Origin: Bacteroidota bacterium
GTDB taxonomy: Bacteria > Bacteroidota > Bacteroidia > Chitinophagales > Chitinophagaceae
DNA length: 38,937 nt
Direction: 5' to 3'
Assembly: GCA_016868895.1 (NCBI GenBank)
Contig: VGFK01000007.1
Span: forward strand, 1-38,937
In this document: one piece after another, positions 9,101 to 18,185 of the stretch
Position numbering within the stretch: position 1 is the first letter of the stretch
Layout of the letters: the number at the start of each line of letters is the position of its first letter
Translations under genes and position numbers: made by a program
The notes under the pieces: model-generated
The model's database searches: none
Told to the model about the DNA's origin: nothing
Seen by the model: the letters and a program-made list of their open reading frames with translations, nothing else

Positions 9101-9419
9101 GCAATCGGCGTTTCAGTTGTTCTCAAACATGGATGCAGAAGTGAGCAAGGAAATAGTTTCTTTCCTCTGTCATGCATCATTGCCTTCCGGTGAACAACTG
9201 AGAGAAGGCCGCGAAAGCCGAACCGATATGAGTCGCATGAAAATCCGCAAAGACGAAATGAGCAATGAGGGAATGGATGGACACAGCGACTATCACGATC
9301 CTGCTGCACAGGCAAAACCAGAGCCCGTTCGGGTTGGACCTAAAGTCGGCAGAAACGATCCTTGTCCCTGCGGCAGCGGAAAAAAATACAAAGCCTGTCA
9401 CGGTAGGGATCAGGAGTAA
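6114..9419 (+). CDS. secA: Preprotein translocase ATPase SecA
   Basis: This ATP-driven motor pushes unfolded preproteins through SecYEG. Walker A lies in 'MATGEGKT' (residues 192-199), the DEAD-type Walker B is 'DEVD' (300-303) in '[14 protein letters not shown]', and the second motor domain carries '[10 protein letters not shown]' and '[10 protein letters not shown]'. The C-terminal SEC-C zinc site is intact (C1084, C1086, C1095, H1096), which in other bacteria binds SecB or ribosomes. At 1101 aa it is 200 residues longer than E. coli SecA. The extra length is mainly in the preprotein-crosslinking region (about 320-470), as usual for Bacteroidota. It heads a closely spaced plus-strand series, with the SPOR protein starting 15 nt after its stop. 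Confidence 0.98.
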   Translation: MFKFLSGIFGGSKSEKDVKAITPLVASINQFFQSYQSLSNDQLRAKTGEFRTRIQDHLSSIDQQIAERGQEAEALPTEDIVGRDDIYKEIDALKKTRNEKTEEILTEILPEAFAVVKETGRRFKEADQVEATATALDRELSVKKEYVTTQGDRSIFQTSWKAAGITVRWNMVHYDVQLIGGTVLHQGKIAEMATGEGKTLVSTLPAYLNALAGEGVHIVTVNDYLAKRDSEWNGPIFEWLGLTVDCIDKHQPHSDARRQAYLADLTYGTNNEFGFDYLRDNMVHAADEMVQRKHHYAMVDEVDSVLIDDARTPLIISGPVAKGDDQQFHILKPRIQQLVDVQKQVVSRSLQEAKRLFTEDKDAPTDGGIHLMRAFRGLPKNSALIKYLSEPGIKVKLQKAENYFLSEQQKHMPEVDEELYFHIDEKNNQVELTEKGLHYITKGGEDPNFFVLPDLSVALAEIDRASVTADEKLQLKESLLQEYSLKADRIHTVQQLLKAYTVFEKDVEYVVLDGLVKIVDEQTGRIMEGRRYSDGLHQAIEAKENVKIEAATQTYATVTLQNYFRMYHKLAGMTGTAETEAAELWNIYKLDVVSIPTNLSMIRKDQEDLVYKTKREKFKSVIDEIEVLRNAGRPILVGTTSVEVSELLSRMLQQKKIPHNVLNAKQHAREAQVVAEAGLAGNVTIATNMAGRGTDIKLGPGVKEAGGLAIIGTERHESRRVDRQLRGRAGRQGDPGSSQFYVSLEDDLMRMFGSDRIASLMDRMGYKEGEVIQHSMITKSIERAQKKVEENNFGIRKRLLEYDDVMNKQRSVIYGKRQHALFGERLALDIDNAFYTVASTIVNQFDGTQDTEGLRLSAIMHFNTDFNLSAEELEKGNTQQLSETLYQQAIEHYNQKKKVLSKQSLPVFNNVKMTQGGHIVNVVVPFTDGKKTLNVLTHLDKALKSQGGEMIISLEKSITLAIIDDSWKEHLRAMDDLKQSVQTAVYEQKDPLVIYKQSAFQLFSNMDAEVSKEIVSFLCHASLPSGEQLREGRESRTDMSRMKIRKDEMSNEGMDGHSDYHDPAAQAKPEPVRVGPKVGRNDPCPCGSGKKYKACHGRDQE

Positions 9420-9434
9420 TTTCCACAGATCACA

Positions 9435-9875
9435 ATGCATATACGGTTGATCATATTGTTTTCATTCATATTGCTGATGCAGCAGCTTCATGCCCAGCAG
9501 CAATTTGGGAAAAGCGAATACGTTCAGCGTGATCCCCGGGTGGATCAATTGGTTGATTTTCAGGTGCAGGCCAACCGTGATGCACTGAAAGGCAAAACCG
9601 TTATTGAGCAGGGATACCGCATTGTGGTTATCACCACCAATAAACGCGATCAGGCAATGGATGTGAAATCCCGTTTAATGAAATCCTATCCCGATCAAAA
9701 AACCTATCTTTTCTATCAATCTCCGCATTTTCGCGTGCAGTTTGGGAATTTCAGGAGCCTCAAGGATGCCGAAAAAATGAAGGCAGAATTGGAACTGGAA
9801 TACGGAAAGTCGGTATTCATTGCCCCGTCAAAGATTGAGGTGAAAATGGAACAACAGGAATCTGAAAAAAATTGA
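9435..9875 (+). CDS. Secreted SPOR-domain protein
   Basis: The 146-aa protein has a signal peptide ending near 'LHAQQQ' (residue about 20), a short linker, and a SPOR domain over about residues 60-137 ('GYRIVVITTNKRDQA' ... 'YLFYQSPHFRVQFGNFRSL' ... 'AEKMKAELE'). The 'FRVQFGNF' and 'DAEKM' elements are the hallmark beta strand and helix of this peptidoglycan-binding fold. SPOR domains bind denuded glycan strands at division septa. This small periplasmic version has no membrane anchor or catalytic part. It lies between secA (15 nt upstream) and the amidohydrolase (4 nt downstream), so it is probably cotranscribed. The specific partner is unknown. Confidence 0.88.
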   Translation: MHIRLIILFSFILLMQQLHAQQQFGKSEYVQRDPRVDQLVDFQVQANRDALKGKTVIEQGYRIVVITTNKRDQAMDVKSRLMKSYPDQKTYLFYQSPHFRVQFGNFRSLKDAEKMKAELELEYGKSVFIAPSKIEVKMEQQESEKN

Positions 9876-9879
9876 GTCA

Positions 9880-11052
9880 ATGACCGTTGATGCACTCCAC
9901 CAATTGGCGAGCAATTACTTTGAAGAATACAAATCGATTCGTCGTCATCTGCATGCTCATCCTGAACTCAGTTTCAAAGAATATGCAACCTCCGCATTTG
10001 TTCGTGAACACCTGAACCAACTCGGCATCTCCCATTCTTCGATTGGAGAAACCGGTGTGGTGGCCTTGATCAAAGGCAAACCCTCTTCGCGCGTGATTGC
10101 CCTTCGTGCAGATATGGATGCACTGCCGATTCAGGAAGAAAATAATGTCGACTACATTTCTCAGCATCCCGGAGTCATGCATGCATGCGGGCACGATGTG
10201 CACACCAGTTGTTTGCTGGGTGCAGCGCGCATCTTGCATGAACATCGATCGGATTGGGAAGGAACCCTAAAATTGATCTTTCAGCCCGGCGAAGAAAAAA
10301 ATCCTGGTGGAGCCAGCATCCTGATCAAAGAAGGCGTGTTAGAAAACCCCAGGCCTGAACGAATCTATGCGCTTCATGTGCACCCTCAACTGGAAGCGGG
10401 CAAACTGGGATTCGTCACGGGGAAAGTCATGGCCAGTGCCGATGAATTGTACATCACCATCAAAGGGAAAGGCGGACACGCGGCTAAACCTCATCTGACA
10501 GCGGATACGGTACTGACGGCCTCTCACATGGTAGTCGCCCTGCAGCAAGTCGTGAGCCGCAACAACAACCCCTTCTCCCCTTCCGTACTTTCAATTTGTG
10601 CATTGAATGGCGGGTTCACCACCAATGTAATTCCCTCAGAAGTGAAAATGATGGGAACATTCAGGGCCATGGATGAAGCGTGGCGATTTGAAGCACACGA
10701 ACGCATCAAAAAAATTGTCTACGATGTTGCCGCTGCACACGGAGCAGAAGCGACGCTTGACATCAGCGTAGGCTATCCTGCCGTGATCAACGATGCAGCA
10801 CTGGTCGATACCGCCCGTAATCTTGCAACCGAATTGATCGGCAGCAAGCATACCGTGGAAGCAGAACTCAGCATGGGTGCTGAAGACTTTGGGTACTATA
10901 CTCAAGAGATTCCAGGATGTTTTTTCCGATTGGGCACAGGTAATGTATCCAAAGGAATTGTTTCCGGAGTGCACACTCCCACATTTGATGTAGATGAATC
11001 AGCAATGAAAACAGGAATGGCGATGATGGCCTATCTGGGCATGAAAGGATAA
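9880..11052 (+). CDS. M20-family amidohydrolase (N-acyl amino acid / hippurate hydrolase type)
   Basis: This 390-aa cytoplasmic metalloenzyme releases an acyl group from an N-acyl amino acid or related amide. The ligands of the two-metal site are visible: C103 and H105 in 'HACGHDVHTS', E138/E139 in 'PGEEKNPGG', H166 in 'ALHVHP', and a His in 'GVHTPTFDV' near the C-terminus. A dimerisation domain lies in the middle ('GKGGHAAKPHLTADTV'). The family includes ThrA/HipO/IAA-amino-acid hydrolases and L,L-diaminopimelate deacetylases, and the exact substrate cannot be told from sequence. The start lies 4 nt after the previous stop, suggesting cotranscription with the SPOR gene. No signal peptide is seen. 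Confidence 0.9.
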   Translation: MTVDALHQLASNYFEEYKSIRRHLHAHPELSFKEYATSAFVREHLNQLGISHSSIGETGVVALIKGKPSSRVIALRADMDALPIQEENNVDYISQHPGVMHACGHDVHTSCLLGAARILHEHRSDWEGTLKLIFQPGEEKNPGGASILIKEGVLENPRPERIYALHVHPQLEAGKLGFVTGKVMASADELYITIKGKGGHAAKPHLTADTVLTASHMVVALQQVVSRNNNPFSPSVLSICALNGGFTTNVIPSEVKMMGTFRAMDEAWRFEAHERIKKIVYDVAAAHGAEATLDISVGYPAVINDAALVDTARNLATELIGSKHTVEAELSMGAEDFGYYTQEIPGCFFRLGTGNVSKGIVSGVHTPTFDVDESAMKTGMAMMAYLGMKG

Positions 11053-11077
11053 CACAGACCAAAACGAAACGCAACAT

Positions 11078-13363
11078 ATGTATAAAAAAGCATTGAGAAG
11101 AGAGCAGGCCCTGGAGTACCATGCAAAGGGTCGGCCGGGCAAGATTGAAGTCATCCCCACTAAAGAGGCCAAAACTCAGCGGGATTTATCGCTGGCCTAT
11201 TCACCCGGCGTGGCGGAACCCTGCAAAGAGATTCACGAGAACGTTGAAAATGTGTATAAATACACTGCGAAGGGAAATCTGGTGGCGGTGATCAGCAATG
11301 GGACAGCCGTACTGGGCCTCGGCGATATTGGTCCCGAAGCCGGCAAGCCCGTGATGGAAGGAAAGGGAGTCCTGTTCAAGATTTTTGCCGACATCGATGT
11401 GTTCGATATCGAGATCAACGAGAAAGATCCTGAAAAATTCGTCGAAATCGTCAAAGCCCTTCAACCCACGTTCGGTGGCGTGAATCTGGAGGATATCAAA
11501 GCTCCAGAATGTTTTTACATTGAAGAACGCCTCAAGAAGGAAATGGATATTCCCATCATGCACGACGATCAGCACGGTACAGCCATCATCAGTGCTGCAG
11601 CGTTGTTGAATGCATTGGAATTACAGGAAAAAAAGATCCAAGACATCGTCATTCTGGTCAACGGTGCTGGCGCAGCTGCCATGGCCTGTATTGAATTGTA
11701 TGAAGCGTTGGGAGCGAAGCGTGAAAATGTGTGGATGTTTGATTCTAAAGGGATGATTCATTCCAAGCGCGAAGATTTGGATGATCGAAAAAAACGCTTT
11801 GCCGTGGATTGCCAACCGCTCTCGTTGGAAGAGGCGTTTACCAATGCCGACGTGTTCATTGGCTTGAGCAAGGGCAATGTCGTGACCAAAGAAATGGTGA
11901 AAAAAATGGCACCCCGACCCATCGTGTTTGCCATGGCCAATCCCGATCCGGAGATCAGCTGGGAAGATGCTACATCGGCGAGAGAGGATATCATCATGGC
12001 CACGGGTCGCTCGGATTACCCCAATCAGGTCAACAACGTGTTGGGTTTCCCCTACATTTTCCGTGGCGCACTGGATGTTCGTGCCAAGCAGATCAATGAA
12101 GCAATGAAGCTTGCAGCGGTTCATGCACTGGCTGAACTCACCCGTACACCCGTTCCCGATATCGTGAACATGGCCTACAACGAAAATGCAATTGCGTTTG
12201 GCCCCACCTATATCATTCCCAAACCACTGGATCCACGCCTGATCAGCACCGTTTCCCCTGCAGTTGCTAAAGCTGCAATGGAGAGCGGGGTGGCACGCAA
12301 ACCCATTACCGACTGGAATGAGTATGAGATTGAATTGAACAAGCGACTGGGAATCGATAATCAGTTGATCCGTGCATTGGGCAGCAAAGCAAGAAAAGAC
12401 CCGAAAAAAGTAGTGTTTGCTGATGCAGAAAATGCAAAGGTGCTCAAGGCAGCACAAATTGCTTTGGACGAAGGGATTGCCTTCCCCATTCTGTTGGGAA
12501 ATCCAGAGGTGATCAATGAAATCGCCGAAGCGAACAGCATCCTTACGGAGGGAATGGAGATCATCGATCCAAAAGCAGCCAGTGTAGCGGATCAGAGAAA
12601 ATCGTTTGGAGAACTATTCTTCAAGAAACGTCAACGCAGAGGTGTCAACAAATACGAGGCTTCTAAATTGATGAAAGAACGAAATTATTTTGGGTGCATG
12701 ATGGTGGAGACCGGAAAAGCGGATGCCATGATTTCCGGGCTGAGCAGAAATTATCCTGATACCATTCGACCCGCATTGCAAATCATCGGTACCGAAGACG
12801 GAGTGAGTAAGATTGCCGGCATGTACATCATGTTGACCAAAAAAGGTCCATTGTTCCTTGCCGATACCACCGTCAACTTCAACCCAACGGCGGAAGAGTT
12901 GGCCGATATCACCCTGCTGGTGGCAAAAGAGGTCCGTTCCCTGGGTGTTGAGCCCCGTATTGCTATGTTGAGTTACTCGAATTTCGGAAGCAGCGACACA
13001 GCAGAAGCCATAACGGTGCGCAATGCCCGGACGTTGGTCAAACAGCGTAATCCGTCGCTGATTGTAGACGGCGAAGTGCAGGGAATAGTGGCGTTCAACA
13101 AAGAGATCATGCGGGAAAACTATCCGTTCTCCGAACTCGTCAACAATGGAGATGTCAATACCCTGATCTTCCCAAATCTGAGTGCGGGCAATATTGCGTA
13201 TAACCTGCTCCAGGAAGTTGGTGAAGCCGATGCCATTGGTCCTATATTGCTGGGACTCAAAAAACCAGTCCACGTGCTGCAGCTGGGTTCCTCTACGCGC
13301 AGCATATTGAACATGGTGATGATTGCCGTGATTGATGCACAATACAAATCAAAGAAAGGCTAA
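11078..13363 (+). CDS. maeB: NADP-dependent malic enzyme fused to phosphotransacetylase-like domain
   Basis: The enzyme decarboxylates malate to pyruvate, supplying NADPH. Residues 1-430 are the malic enzyme: catalytic Y41 in '[11 protein letters not shown]', metal site 'HDDQHGTAI', NAD(P) loop '[10 protein letters not shown]', and 'MANPDPEI'. Residues about 440-761 are a phosphate acetyl/butyryltransferase-like domain ('[18 protein letters not shown]', 'NAMP'-type region replaced by 'EVQGIVAFN'). In E. coli MaeB this domain is regulatory and responds to acetyl-CoA rather than being catalytic; the same role is inferred here. The length of 761 aa matches MaeB. It is 25 nt after the amidohydrolase and 5 nt before mlaE. 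Confidence 0.95.
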   Translation: MYKKALRREQALEYHAKGRPGKIEVIPTKEAKTQRDLSLAYSPGVAEPCKEIHENVENVYKYTAKGNLVAVISNGTAVLGLGDIGPEAGKPVMEGKGVLFKIFADIDVFDIEINEKDPEKFVEIVKALQPTFGGVNLEDIKAPECFYIEERLKKEMDIPIMHDDQHGTAIISAAALLNALELQEKKIQDIVILVNGAGAAAMACIELYEALGAKRENVWMFDSKGMIHSKREDLDDRKKRFAVDCQPLSLEEAFTNADVFIGLSKGNVVTKEMVKKMAPRPIVFAMANPDPEISWEDATSAREDIIMATGRSDYPNQVNNVLGFPYIFRGALDVRAKQINEAMKLAAVHALAELTRTPVPDIVNMAYNENAIAFGPTYIIPKPLDPRLISTVSPAVAKAAMESGVARKPITDWNEYEIELNKRLGIDNQLIRALGSKARKDPKKVVFADAENAKVLKAAQIALDEGIAFPILLGNPEVINEIAEANSILTEGMEIIDPKAASVADQRKSFGELFFKKRQRRGVNKYEASKLMKERNYFGCMMVETGKADAMISGLSRNYPDTIRPALQIIGTEDGVSKIAGMYIMLTKKGPLFLADTTVNFNPTAEELADITLLVAKEVRSLGVEPRIAMLSYSNFGSSDTAEAITVRNARTLVKQRNPSLIVDGEVQGIVAFNKEIMRENYPFSELVNNGDVNTLIFPNLSAGNIAYNLLQEVGEADAIGPILLGLKKPVHVLQLGSSTRSILNMVMIAVIDAQYKSKKG

Positions 13364-13368
13364 GGCCC

Positions 13369-14106
13369 ATGAATATATTTACCCGATTCGGCCAATTTCT
13401 CCTGATGATCCGCGGCATGTTTACGCGTCCGGAAAACATGCGCATGTATTGGAAGGAATTGATGCACCAGTGCAGTGAACTGGGCATCGGTTCGCTGGGC
13501 ATTGTATCCATCATTTCGCTTTTCATTGGTGCCGTATCCACCGTCCAAACTGCCTACCAATTCGTGAGTCCCATCATCCCCAGATCCGTGATTGCGCAAA
13601 TTGTGCGCGACAGCGTTATCCTGGAATTTGCACCCACCATCACCTGCATTGTGCTGGCCGGAGTAGTGGGCAGTAAGATTTCCAGTGAGCTTGGCAACAT
13701 GCGGGTAAGTGAGCAGATCGATGCACTTGAGATGATGGGCATCAACACCAAAGCCTATTTAATTCTTCCGAAAATCATGGCTGCGATGATCACCATTCCC
13801 CTTTTGGTCATCATCGCCATGACACTGGGAATTTGGGGAGGTCGATTTGTGGGAGACGTAACCGGAATACTGCCGCACGAGATTTATGACCGGGGACTGG
13901 TTGAATCGTTTGTGCCGTACAACGTAACATTCGCGCTCACCAAAGCCTATACATTTTCATTCATCATCACGGCCATCCCAGCTTATTTTGGGTACAATGT
14001 TCGTGGGGGTGCACTGGAAATCGGAAGGTCCAGTACCACGGCTGTTGTGGTCAGCTGCGTCGTCATTTTATTGGCCGATTATATTCTCGCACAAGTTTTG
14101 CTCTAA
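13369..14106 (+). CDS. mlaE: MlaE-family ABC transporter permease
   Basis: The 245-aa inner-membrane permease is of the MlaE/TGD1 type, which moves phospholipids or other lipids between the inner and outer membranes with an MCE protein. Several long hydrophobic segments are seen, including 'GSLGIVSIISLFIGAVSTVQ' and 'MAAMITIPLLVIIAMTLGI', together with the family signature around 'SSELGNMRVSEQIDALEMMG' (coupling-helix region). It is 2 nt upstream of its ATPase gene mlaF, so the two are translationally coupled. No MCE-domain (MlaD), MlaB or MlaC gene is in the neighbourhood, so substrate and direction remain open. Confidence 0.92.
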   Translation: MNIFTRFGQFLLMIRGMFTRPENMRMYWKELMHQCSELGIGSLGIVSIISLFIGAVSTVQTAYQFVSPIIPRSVIAQIVRDSVILEFAPTITCIVLAGVVGSKISSELGNMRVSEQIDALEMMGINTKAYLILPKIMAAMITIPLLVIIAMTLGIWGGRFVGDVTGILPHEIYDRGLVESFVPYNVTFALTKAYTFSFIITAIPAYFGYNVRGGALEIGRSSTTAVVVSCVVILLADYILAQVLL

Positions 14107-14108
14107 CC

Positions 14109-14906
14109 ATGATCACTATAAAAAATATCGAAAAAGGTTTTGACGGACGACCCGTCATCGATAAAGTATCGGCGGAATTTGAAACCGGTAAATGCAACCT
14201 CATCATCGGAGCCAGCGGAAGCGGAAAGACCGTGTTGATGAAGTGCTTGGTGGGACTGATCACGCCCGATGCCGGTGAAATCGAATACGACGGCGTAAGT
14301 TTTGGCAACATGGATGCAGACAGCCGCAAGATCATGCGCAGTAAAATTGGCATGCTGTTTCAGGGATCGGCGTTGTTCGACAGCATGACGGTTGAACAGA
14401 ACATCTTGTTTCCGCTCGACATGTTCACGAAAGGCACCCGAGCAGAGAAACAAAAGCGGGTCGACGAAGTACTGGATCGTGTGAACCTCTCACAGGCGCA
14501 TAAAAAATACCCTGCTGAAATCAGCGGCGGTATGAAAAAACGAGTAGGCATTGCCCGAGCAATTGTACTGAATCCGCAGTACCTGTTTTGCGATGAACCG
14601 AACTCGGGACTCGACCCTCAAACTTCGCTGGTCATCGATCGATTGATCAAAGAAATCACCACGGATTATAATATTACCACAGTCGTGAATACCCACGACA
14701 TGAACAGCGTGATGGAAATTGGGGATCGCATCCTCTATATGTTTGAAGGCCACAAGGAGTGGGAAGGCACCAACAAAGAGATCATTTTCAGTAAAAACGA
14801 TCGGCTCAATAATTTCATATTTGCGTCCGAATTCCTCAAAGATGCCAAAGACATGCGCATGCTGGAAGTCAGCGGGAAGATCGACAACAACCGCAACATG
14901 GACTAA
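14109..14906 (+). CDS. mlaF: MlaF-family ABC transporter ATPase
   Basis: The 265-aa nucleotide-binding subunit is for the MlaE permease encoded just upstream. All ABC motifs are present: Walker A GASGSGKT (34-41), Q-loop Q85 in 'MLFQGSALF', signature 'ISGGMKKR' (138-145), Walker B 'YLFCDEP' with catalytic E163, D-loop 'SGLDP', and H-loop H196 in 'NTHDM'. The 'GGMKKRV' form of the signature and 'FQGSALFDSMTV' are typical of MlaF/Ttg2A. A C-terminal extension of about 30 residues ends in 'NNRNMD'. It probably acts with an MCE protein encoded elsewhere. Confidence 0.94.
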   Translation: MITIKNIEKGFDGRPVIDKVSAEFETGKCNLIIGASGSGKTVLMKCLVGLITPDAGEIEYDGVSFGNMDADSRKIMRSKIGMLFQGSALFDSMTVEQNILFPLDMFTKGTRAEKQKRVDEVLDRVNLSQAHKKYPAEISGGMKKRVGIARAIVLNPQYLFCDEPNSGLDPQTSLVIDRLIKEITTDYNITTVVNTHDMNSVMEIGDRILYMFEGHKEWEGTNKEIIFSKNDRLNNFIFASEFLKDAKDMRMLEVSGKIDNNRNMD

Positions 14907-14926
14907 TTATTGAAGTAAGATTTTGT

Positions 14927-14934
14927 TACCTTCG
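14927..14934 (+). promoter_or_regulatory. -7 promoter element of sucD
   Basis: TACCTTCG differs from TAnnTTTG at one base and lies 26 nt before the sucD ATG in the 54-bp gap after mlaF, the widest gap in this plus-strand run. TTG at 14910-14912 is closer than normal for a -33 element. Confidence 0.45.
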
Positions 14935-14960
14935 CGACACCAAAACATACCTTATCTGCC

Positions 14961-15833
14961 ATGTCGGTATTAGTCAACGCATCATCCAAAGTCATTGTAC
15001 AAGGGTTCACCGGAACGGAAGGAACTTTTCATGCCACACAAATGATCGAATACGGCACCCAAGTAGTGGGTGGCGTTACCCCTGGAAAGGGCGGGAGCAC
15101 GCATCTGGACCGTCCCGTGTTCAATACAGTAGCCGATGCAGTGAAATCGACCGGTGCTGACGTCAGCATTATTTTTGTCCCTCCCACCTTTGCGGCCGAC
15201 GCCATCATTGAAGCAGCGGAAGCGGGCATTGCATTAGTGGTCTGCATCACTGAAGGGATTCCAGTGCAAGACATGGTCAAGGTGAAAAATTATTTACAGG
15301 GTTCCAAGACCCGTTTGGTGGGACCCAATTGCCCCGGCGTCATCACCGCCGGCGAATGCAAAGTGGGCATCATGCCTGGATTCATTTTCAAGTCAGGCAG
15401 CATTGGCATAGTTTCCAAATCGGGCACATTAACTTACGAAGCAGCCGATCAAATCGCAAAAGCAGGATTGGGCGTAACGACTGCCATTGGAATTGGCGGA
15501 GATCCCATAATTGGAACCACTACACGAGAAGCCGTTGAATTATTGATGAAGGACCCAGCTACAACGGGTATTGTCATGATCGGTGAAATCGGTGGCGGCA
15601 TGGAAGCAGAAGCTGCGCGTTGGATCAAAGAACACGGTACCAAGCCTGTTGTGGGATTCATTGCCGGTCAAACTGCTCCTCCAGGCAGACGCATGGGTCA
15701 TGCCGGTGCCATCATTGGAGGGTCGGATGACACAGCCGCTGCAAAAATGAAGATTATGCGCGAATGCGGCATCCACGTGGTGGACAGTCCGGCCGACATT
15801 GGTAAAACCATGGCCGAAGCCATCAAAGGATAA
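14961..15833 (+). CDS. sucD: Succinate-CoA ligase alpha subunit
   Basis: The alpha subunit of succinyl-CoA synthetase interconverts succinyl-CoA and succinate with formation of ATP or GTP. CoA-binding N-terminal Rossmann domain: '[19 protein letters not shown]' and 'GGVTPGKGG'. The phosphorylated histidine is H247 in 'GHAGAIIGG'. 'GPNCPGVI' and 'SKSGTLTYE' are the usual ligase motifs. The 290-aa length matches the family. The beta subunit gene sucC, which usually precedes sucD in proteobacteria, is not in the window. Split sucC/sucD loci are common in Bacteroidota, so a distant sucC is expected. A promoter-like box precedes it. Confidence 0.97.
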   Translation: MSVLVNASSKVIVQGFTGTEGTFHATQMIEYGTQVVGGVTPGKGGSTHLDRPVFNTVADAVKSTGADVSIIFVPPTFAADAIIEAAEAGIALVVCITEGIPVQDMVKVKNYLQGSKTRLVGPNCPGVITAGECKVGIMPGFIFKSGSIGIVSKSGTLTYEAADQIAKAGLGVTTAIGIGGDPIIGTTTREAVELLMKDPATTGIVMIGEIGGGMEAEAARWIKEHGTKPVVGFIAGQTAPPGRRMGHAGAIIGGSDDTAAAKMKIMRECGIHVVDSPADIGKTMAEAIKG

Positions 15834-15859
15834 TCCCCAAGTTTTCTTATCATTGTCGG

Positions 15860-16303
15860 ATGAAACGTTCGACCGTTTATTACATCCCCTACAAGTTCAG
15901 GAGGATTGAAAATTTGCACATTCTGTTGTGGCTGATCAAGGACAGCTGCTGGGCACTGAATTTTAAATGGCCCGCCATGATCATGATTGCTCCTACCCTG
16001 TTGGTCGCCATCCTCATCACCTACCAAACCCGTCGCATCACGAGCGAATTGTTGCACAATCTGGCTATCGATTTTTGGATCACAGCAAACTGCACCTGGA
16101 TGGTGGGCGAATTCTTTGGATGGGATGCCAATCTCATAGGAGCCTATGGTCTTCGTGAATTATCGATCCTTCCGTTTAGCATTGGACTGCTGATATTGGG
16201 ATACTACTACCTCGTTTACATGCACAAGGAAGATTTTGAGGAAAAAGTACACCAGCAAACGGAGTCTGTTATTGAAGAAGAAGCAGCAAAAGCCGTCCGA
16301 TAG
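15860..16303 (+). CDS. Small integral membrane protein of unknown function
   Basis: The 147-aa protein is not assignable to a named family. Hydrophobic segments at about residues 37-56 ('WPAMIMIAPTLLVAILITY'), 66-85 ('LAIDFWITANCTWMVGEFF') and 100-121 ('LSILPFSIGLLILGYYYLVY') suggest three membrane helices. The N-terminus is basic ('YKFRRIENLHILLWLIKDSC') and the C-terminal 25 residues are acidic and soluble ('HKEDFEEKVHQQ'). The start ATG is 26 nt after sucD and aspS follows after 39 nt. Coding character is supported by the absence of long overlapping alternatives and the membrane-protein composition. It may be cotranscribed with sucD, but no function follows from that. Confidence 0.8.
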   Translation: MKRSTVYYIPYKFRRIENLHILLWLIKDSCWALNFKWPAMIMIAPTLLVAILITYQTRRITSELLHNLAIDFWITANCTWMVGEFFGWDANLIGAYGLRELSILPFSIGLLILGYYYLVYMHKEDFEEKVHQQTESVIEEEAAKAVR

Positions 16304-16330
16304 GCCGTTTTTTTCTCCCCTGGCTTGAAG

Positions 16331-16338
16331 TATCTTTG
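16331..16338 (+). promoter_or_regulatory. -7 promoter element immediately before aspS
   Basis: TATCTTTG is a full TAnnTTTG match ending only 4 nt before the aspS ATG at 16343. Transcription would begin at or next to the start codon, giving a leaderless or nearly leaderless mRNA. No clear TTG lies at -33. Confidence 0.6.
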
Positions 16339-16342
16339 CGCC

Positions 16343-18172
16343 ATGTTCAGATCACATACTTGCGGAGAATTGCGCATAGGCGACATTCATCAAGAAGTCA
16401 CCCTGGCAGGCTGGGTACAGACCATCCGGAAATTTGGAGCGATTACATTTATTGACCTGCGGGATCGATACGGAATTATCCAACTCGTATTCAATGAATC
16501 ATTGAACGTCCAACTGGAATCTCATTCGTTGGGAAGAGAATTTGTTGTTCAGGCAAAGGGGAAAGTGATTGAACGCACCAATAAAAATGCATACCTGCCA
16601 ACCGGGGATATAGAAATTGATGTACAGGAATTTACGATTTTAAATAAGTCGGCTGTTCCACCCTTTACCATCCAGGACGATACAGACGGGGGAGACGACC
16701 TTCGCATGAAATTCCGCTACCTGGATCTGAGAAGGAATCCGGTCAAAAAAAATTTGGAATTGCGCTATGCGGTCAACCGTTCAGCACGCAATTATTTGCA
16801 CGAGCATCACTTCATGGACATTGAAACGCCGTTCCTGATCAAGTCCACACCAGAAGGCGCACGTGATTTTGTGGTGCCGTCACGGATGAATCCGGGACAA
16901 TTTTACGCCCTTCCACAGTCGCCTCAAACATTCAAACAGCTCTTGATGGTGAGCGGATACGATCGCTACTACCAGGTCGTGAAATGCTTTCGCGATGAAG
17001 ACCTTCGTGCAGATCGACAACCCGAATTCACGCAAATCGATTGCGAAATGTCGTTTGTGGAACAAGAAGATATCCTGAACATGTTTGAGGGATTGATCAA
17101 ACGCATCTTTAAGGATGTCAAAGGCATTGACTACACCGAGGCCGTAGAACGAATGACCTGGGAAGATGCGATGTGGAACTATGGAAACGACAAGCCCGAT
17201 ATTCGGTTTGGCATGCGCATCTGCACCCTTAAAAAACCTGCTTCTGTATTTACAGAAAAACAGGATCAGTCTGCTTTGATCAGCGGTGCCAACTTTCAGG
17301 TCTTTGATGGTGCGGAGTCCGTACTCGCCATTGCCGTTTCCGGTGGTGCCGCCTATTCGCGCAAACAGCTTGATGAGCTTACCGAATGGGTGAAGCGTCC
17401 GCAAATTGGAATGAAAGGATTGGCTTACATCCGTTGCAATGATGATGGCTCGTACAAGAGCAGCATCGATAAATTTTATGCTGAAGAACGGCTCAAGGCA
17501 ATTTCAACTGCATCGGGAGCTCAAAAAGGGGACATCGTTTTGATCTTGGCTGGAGCAGAAGAACGCACGCGCAAGGCCATGAGTGAATTGCGCTTGGAGC
17601 TGGGCGAGCAAATGGGACTTCGCAAAAAAGATGAGTTCAAGTTGCTGTGGGTACTCGACTTCCCGCTTTTTGAATATGCGGAAGAAGAAAACAGGTGGGT
17701 GGCACGTCATCATCCGTTTACTTCTCCAAAGCCCTCCCAGATCCAGACCATGATCCATAATGATCCCGCAATACATGACGCAGCCAATTATCTTGCCCAC
17801 CCGTATGCACAAATCAAGGCCAATGCATACGACATGGTTCTGAATGGAAACGAAATCGGGGGCGGATCCATCCGAATTTTTCAACGCGAGTTGCAGGAAA
17901 AAATGTTTGATGCACTCGGCATGAGCCAGGAAGAAGCCTTGCATAAATTTGGGTTCCTGCTGGGTGCATTTGAATATGGTGCACCACCACATGGGGGAAT
18001 TGCATTTGGTTTTGATCGACTCTGTGCCCTGCTGGGAGGAAGCGAGAGCATCCGTGATTTCATTGCCTTCCCCAAAAACAATTCAGGAAGAGACGTAATG
18101 CTGGATGCACCATCGAGCATTGACGATGTCCAGCTCAAGGAATTGGATATTCGGCTGGGAAATAAATCCTAG
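16343..18172 (+). CDS. aspS: Aspartyl-tRNA synthetase
   Basis: The class II synthetase charges tRNA-Asp with aspartate. An N-terminal OB-fold anticodon-binding domain ('[23 protein letters not shown]', split here by the usual loop) is followed by the catalytic core: motif 1 near '[18 protein letters not shown]', motif 2 '[18 protein letters not shown]', and motif 3 '[16 protein letters not shown]' near the C-terminus. A GAD insertion domain sits between motifs 2 and 3, as in bacterial-type AspRS. ATG 16343 is chosen over the in-frame TTG 16325 because the protein family begins '[11 protein letters not shown]' and because a -7 promoter box occupies 16331-16338. The product is 609 aa. It is convergent with the downstream secreted-protein gene, with 13 bp between stops. 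Confidence 0.97.
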   Translation: MFRSHTCGELRIGDIHQEVTLAGWVQTIRKFGAITFIDLRDRYGIIQLVFNESLNVQLESHSLGREFVVQAKGKVIERTNKNAYLPTGDIEIDVQEFTILNKSAVPPFTIQDDTDGGDDLRMKFRYLDLRRNPVKKNLELRYAVNRSARNYLHEHHFMDIETPFLIKSTPEGARDFVVPSRMNPGQFYALPQSPQTFKQLLMVSGYDRYYQVVKCFRDEDLRADRQPEFTQIDCEMSFVEQEDILNMFEGLIKRIFKDVKGIDYTEAVERMTWEDAMWNYGNDKPDIRFGMRICTLKKPASVFTEKQDQSALISGANFQVFDGAESVLAIAVSGGAAYSRKQLDELTEWVKRPQIGMKGLAYIRCNDDGSYKSSIDKFYAEERLKAISTASGAQKGDIVLILAGAEERTRKAMSELRLELGEQMGLRKKDEFKLLWVLDFPLFEYAEEENRWVARHHPFTSPKPSQIQTMIHNDPAIHDAANYLAHPYAQIKANAYDMVLNGNEIGGGSIRIFQRELQEKMFDALGMSQEEALHKFGFLLGAFEYGAPPHGGIAFGFDRLCALLGGSESIRDFIAFPKNNSGRDVMLDAPSSIDDVQLKELDIRLGNKS

Positions 18173-18185
18173 TGCATTCCCGGCT

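Noticed and set aside
11621-12457. 278-codon antisense frame inside the malic enzyme gene
   Set aside because: It mirrors the codon pattern of maeB and has His/Cys-rich composition without family features.
16303-16325. Possible terminator between the small membrane protein gene and aspS
   Set aside because: A T-run (16308-16314) follows GGCCG, but the preceding stem is only about 3 bp with a bulge; too weak to call.
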